64,000 nt of DNA from Sesamum alatum (taxonomy: Eukaryota; Streptophyta; Magnoliopsida; Lamiales; Pedaliaceae), in the NCBI GenBank assembly GCA_034509735.1, contig JACGWO010000006.1, positions 3,177,001 to 3,241,000 on the forward strand, read 5' to 3'. Position numbers and translations under genes: made by a program. A model generated the notes under the pieces. That model saw nothing but the letters and a program-made list of their open reading frames with translations. It made no database searches and was not told the DNA's origin. Positions within the stretch are counted from its first letter, which is position 1, and the number at the start of each line of letters is the position of its first letter. Shown here in pieces: positions 61,555-64,000 of this stretch.

Positions 61555-62440
61555 AAGAGATTCAAGCGATTCCAAAAAAGAAAGAGGTCGCAATAATTCA
61601 AATGAATGCAAGTATCAAGGTGCCCTTAAGAGGCCCAATTTATGTAAGGATCAGAGATTTTCAAAAAGCCTATTTTGAGTAGAGCCTCCAGAAATTCTGG
61701 CAAGAGGTGCCCTCAAGGAATAAATTGGCCCAAAAAGGTCCAAGCGACCCAAATCCGAGAATGCCTAGATCCAAGAGGGCCTCGTAAACTCACAAGGAAG
61801 CTTAGGGACTTGAAATTTCAGCCAAAGGAAAAACCTATATCATGTAGTTTCCACGAGTGACCTAAGTAGCATCCGCATAAGATTTCTGAAGGCACACCCC
61901 ATAGAACCGATAAGGACCAACTACCTCAATTGAGACACATGGTGTCCCAAGCCAAAAGTGTCCTCCAAACCTTAAAAAGTTGGACTCCGACTAGGGGAAG
62001 TAATCTCCTCAACCACCTCGCCGAAAATTCAGGAAGGCATCCTTATTCCCAAAAGATGCCGTCATCCGCAACATGCTCCAACCGCGAGGAGATAACCCTC
62101 CACCGAAGGCGGGGGAATCGCCAACCACTGGGAGATGACCCTCCACCAAATTTCATGGGGAATTTAGCCTTATCTAACCACTTTGAGATAATGCTTTACC
62201 AAATTTGTGGGAATCCCCCACCAAATACGTGGAGAATTCGATTTTGTCAAACAGGTTGAGGGTTGCCTATAAATGGAGAGTTTCCCCAAAAGAAGAAGCC
62301 AAGTTTTCAGCTCCATGCTACAACTTTAACTGAGATGAACACTTTAATTTCGTACTTAGAGTTTTTTACACGTTGAACTTCAATATCAAACTCCCTTTTA
62401 TGCATACAAAACAAGGAATAACACTTTCAATTTCATCCAT
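61555..62440 (+). mobile_element. LTR remnant with promoter
   Basis: A block of GC-richer sequence contains direct short repeats ('gggaatcgccaaccactgggagatgaccctccacc' type) and 'gttgcctataaatggagag', a TATA box at about 62269, followed by leader-like sequence. Small open frames here show no domain. The border signals were not found. Confidence 0.5.
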
Positions 62441-62465
62441 TTATATTATTTTATTTCCTATCATC

Positions 62466-62660
62466 TATACTATATATAATTGGACAGGGTCTTCTTGGTG
62501 TCCAAATTAATTTGATCTGTTATAATTTTTAAATTATTAATTACTTTAAACTTCTCCACTCATCATGGTCTTTCATAACTACTTTTCGATAGTTTTTTTT
62601 CCTCATGCATTTTTTTAAAAATCGTACACATACATAGAATATGTCACTCTTACTAGTTTT
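62466..62660 (+). mobile_element. Possible Helitron-like copy
   Basis: The 5' end TCTATACTATATATAATTGG with 'tcttcttggtgtcc' resembles the 42958-43248 copy. A possible 3' end 'atgtcactcttactag' lies near 62660. Low certainty. Confidence 0.4.
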
Positions 62661-63115
62661 ATTTTATTACTTTCTACCCAAACACCATGTTTGGCTCGCA
62701 TAACTCTCCGGTCCAATAAATTTCAACTAGCATGATTACTTGTGAATGGAACAACTCGGTGGGTGAACTAATTACCACGAATTAAATTGTTTGGAAAGGA
62801 TAATTAGAATATCACATGCATGTTACCAAAACCAAGTTAACAAAAATGAACCAATCTTAATTATTTTAGGTGGTTTTTGGAGTTATCTACCATTCAATGG
62901 TGCTTTGATTGTGTTAATTAAAGTGTCTGTATTTTAGTTTTGTAATATTTTTATTTTTATACCTTATTGATACTGATAGTTATTTTTTATTGATATTCTT
63001 ATGGTGTCCGAGAGCTCTAAAAAAAAAGATACATAAACACACGTAATTATAATTATATGATAAATTTCAATTATCAATAATTAATATATGTCAATTATCA
63101 ATATTAAATATATAT
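62661..63115. other. AT-rich intergenic DNA
   Basis: No gene or element was recognised in this stretch. Confidence 0.45.
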
Positions 63116-63119
63116 AATT

Positions 63120-63990
63120 AATCAATGATGATTGATGCAATATCGGAGTTTACTAACACCATAATGGTCAATGGATCTTCACAAAAATTCTAAGATCAAT
63201 GGAGGATTAACTTGTAAAATAGAGGTTAGCAATTCAATGCTTAAGTGGATAATTGATTAATTGATAAAATAATTTGAAAACTTGAAGTAATGTGAGAATA
63301 ATGGTGTAATAATCGAATTGGAGTGATGAAATATAAAGGTAAAGAGATAATAATCATGTGAAGTGCAAAAATATACTAAAGCTTGCTGAAATCAAGAGAA
63401 AAGTGAGAGCCAGAGTGAATTGCACTTGTTACAAGGATGACTGCACAATGACCTCCATTTATAGGCCAGTGGGGAGCGTATTTTTAAAGTGATTGCAACT
63501 AGTGATATACCGTTAGAAAGCTATGTGAGTTAGCTAACTAAACAAATCAGATTGCGATTTGGACTTATTTAGAAAGAGATATGACTTGTTTGAATGAGTC
63601 ATGTCAGTCAAGCCGAGTTCTGCGGGTTCTTTTTCACCTACTGTTGTCAGGTCGGCTGCCATCAATTTAGAAGGAGTTTGTTGGAGATTTTTTGATATAA
63701 TGTGTCTCACGGTGTCAGAAATATGTATGACGTGTCACCCTTCTGTCCGTTGAGTCATCCTGCTAGATCAGGCTTGTTTTTGGGCCTATTAGGTTAATAT
63801 AAATATCTGAGTTATGGGCCTGATACTTTGCTCATGGGCCAACAAGATCAGGTTTGATGGGTTGATTGGTGCGAGCCTGTCTTCTTATCTCTTTGGGCTT
63901 GACGAAAAATGCTTGAAGGGATATCAATTACTATATAGTAGACTAACAATTACTATTAAAATAGATCAATCAATATATATTAATAGGACT
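63120..63990 (-). mobile_element. LTR-like remnant in reverse orientation
   Basis: On the minus strand 'ccccactggcctataaatggagg' supplies a TATA box (TATAAAT, near 63465), followed by leader-like sequence. Upstream on the same strand the sequence is balanced in composition and contains 'gggccca' type phrases. Its end may lie beyond the window. Confidence 0.45.
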
Positions 63991-64000
63991 AAAACTCATA

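Overview
The window is nuclear DNA from a flowering plant, almost certainly a eudicot. The genes have GT-AG introns, and their closest remembered relatives are Arabidopsis-type genes (CSN8, RPL3, an AT2G01080-type LEA_2 protein, BiP, a WRKY9-like factor, a vasculin-like protein and a MEKK1-type kinase). Intergenic DNA is AT-rich and full of small transposon copies. The species cannot be fixed from the sequence alone.

Layout. 1-784 (minus): 5' part of CSN8, cut by the window edge. 785-1597: a compact divergent promoter with many site II motifs and a telo-box. 1598-4224 (plus): RPL3, complete in five coding exons. 4225-8018: repeats only. 8077-10767 (minus): a two-exon LEA_2/NHL membrane protein; a duplicated copy of its final coding segment lies at 8019-8076. 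12674-15343 (minus): an ER HSP70 (BiP) ending in YDEL, with two exact ER-stress elements upstream. 15726-20900: transposon copies. 21065-23122 (minus): a group IIb WRKY factor in five exons. 23300-36500: a 13-kb gene desert of non-autonomous TIR elements, CACTA elements, Helitron-like copies and LTR remnants. 36586-41729 (minus): a vasculin/GPBP1-like nuclear protein. 42958-43570: two adjoining Helitron-like copies. 43681-48579: a broken Ty3/gypsy element. 48600-53900: LTR, TIR and LINE remnants. 54343-59543 (plus): a MEKK1-type MAPKKK in eight coding exons. 61100-64000: more LTR and Helitron-like remnants.

The genes do not form one pathway. They are ordinary single-copy loci: protein turnover (CSN8), translation (RPL3), ER folding (BiP), transcription (WRKY, vasculin-like) and MAP-kinase signalling. 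BiP, WRKY and MEKK belong to families often linked to stress, but their proximity carries no regulatory meaning that can be shown here.

The most informative observations are: a large set of short TIR elements flanked by 9-10 bp target duplications, including one element nested inside another and two inserted at the same 9-bp site; the duplicated last-exon remnant next to the LEA_2 gene; BiP with two perfectly spaced ERSE boxes and a YDEL C-terminus; a dispersed Helitron-like family; and a threefold internal repeat in the MEKK regulatory region. I found no convincing wholly new biological system. Exon boundaries were worked out by hand from reading frame and GT/AG rules and may be off by a base or two in places.
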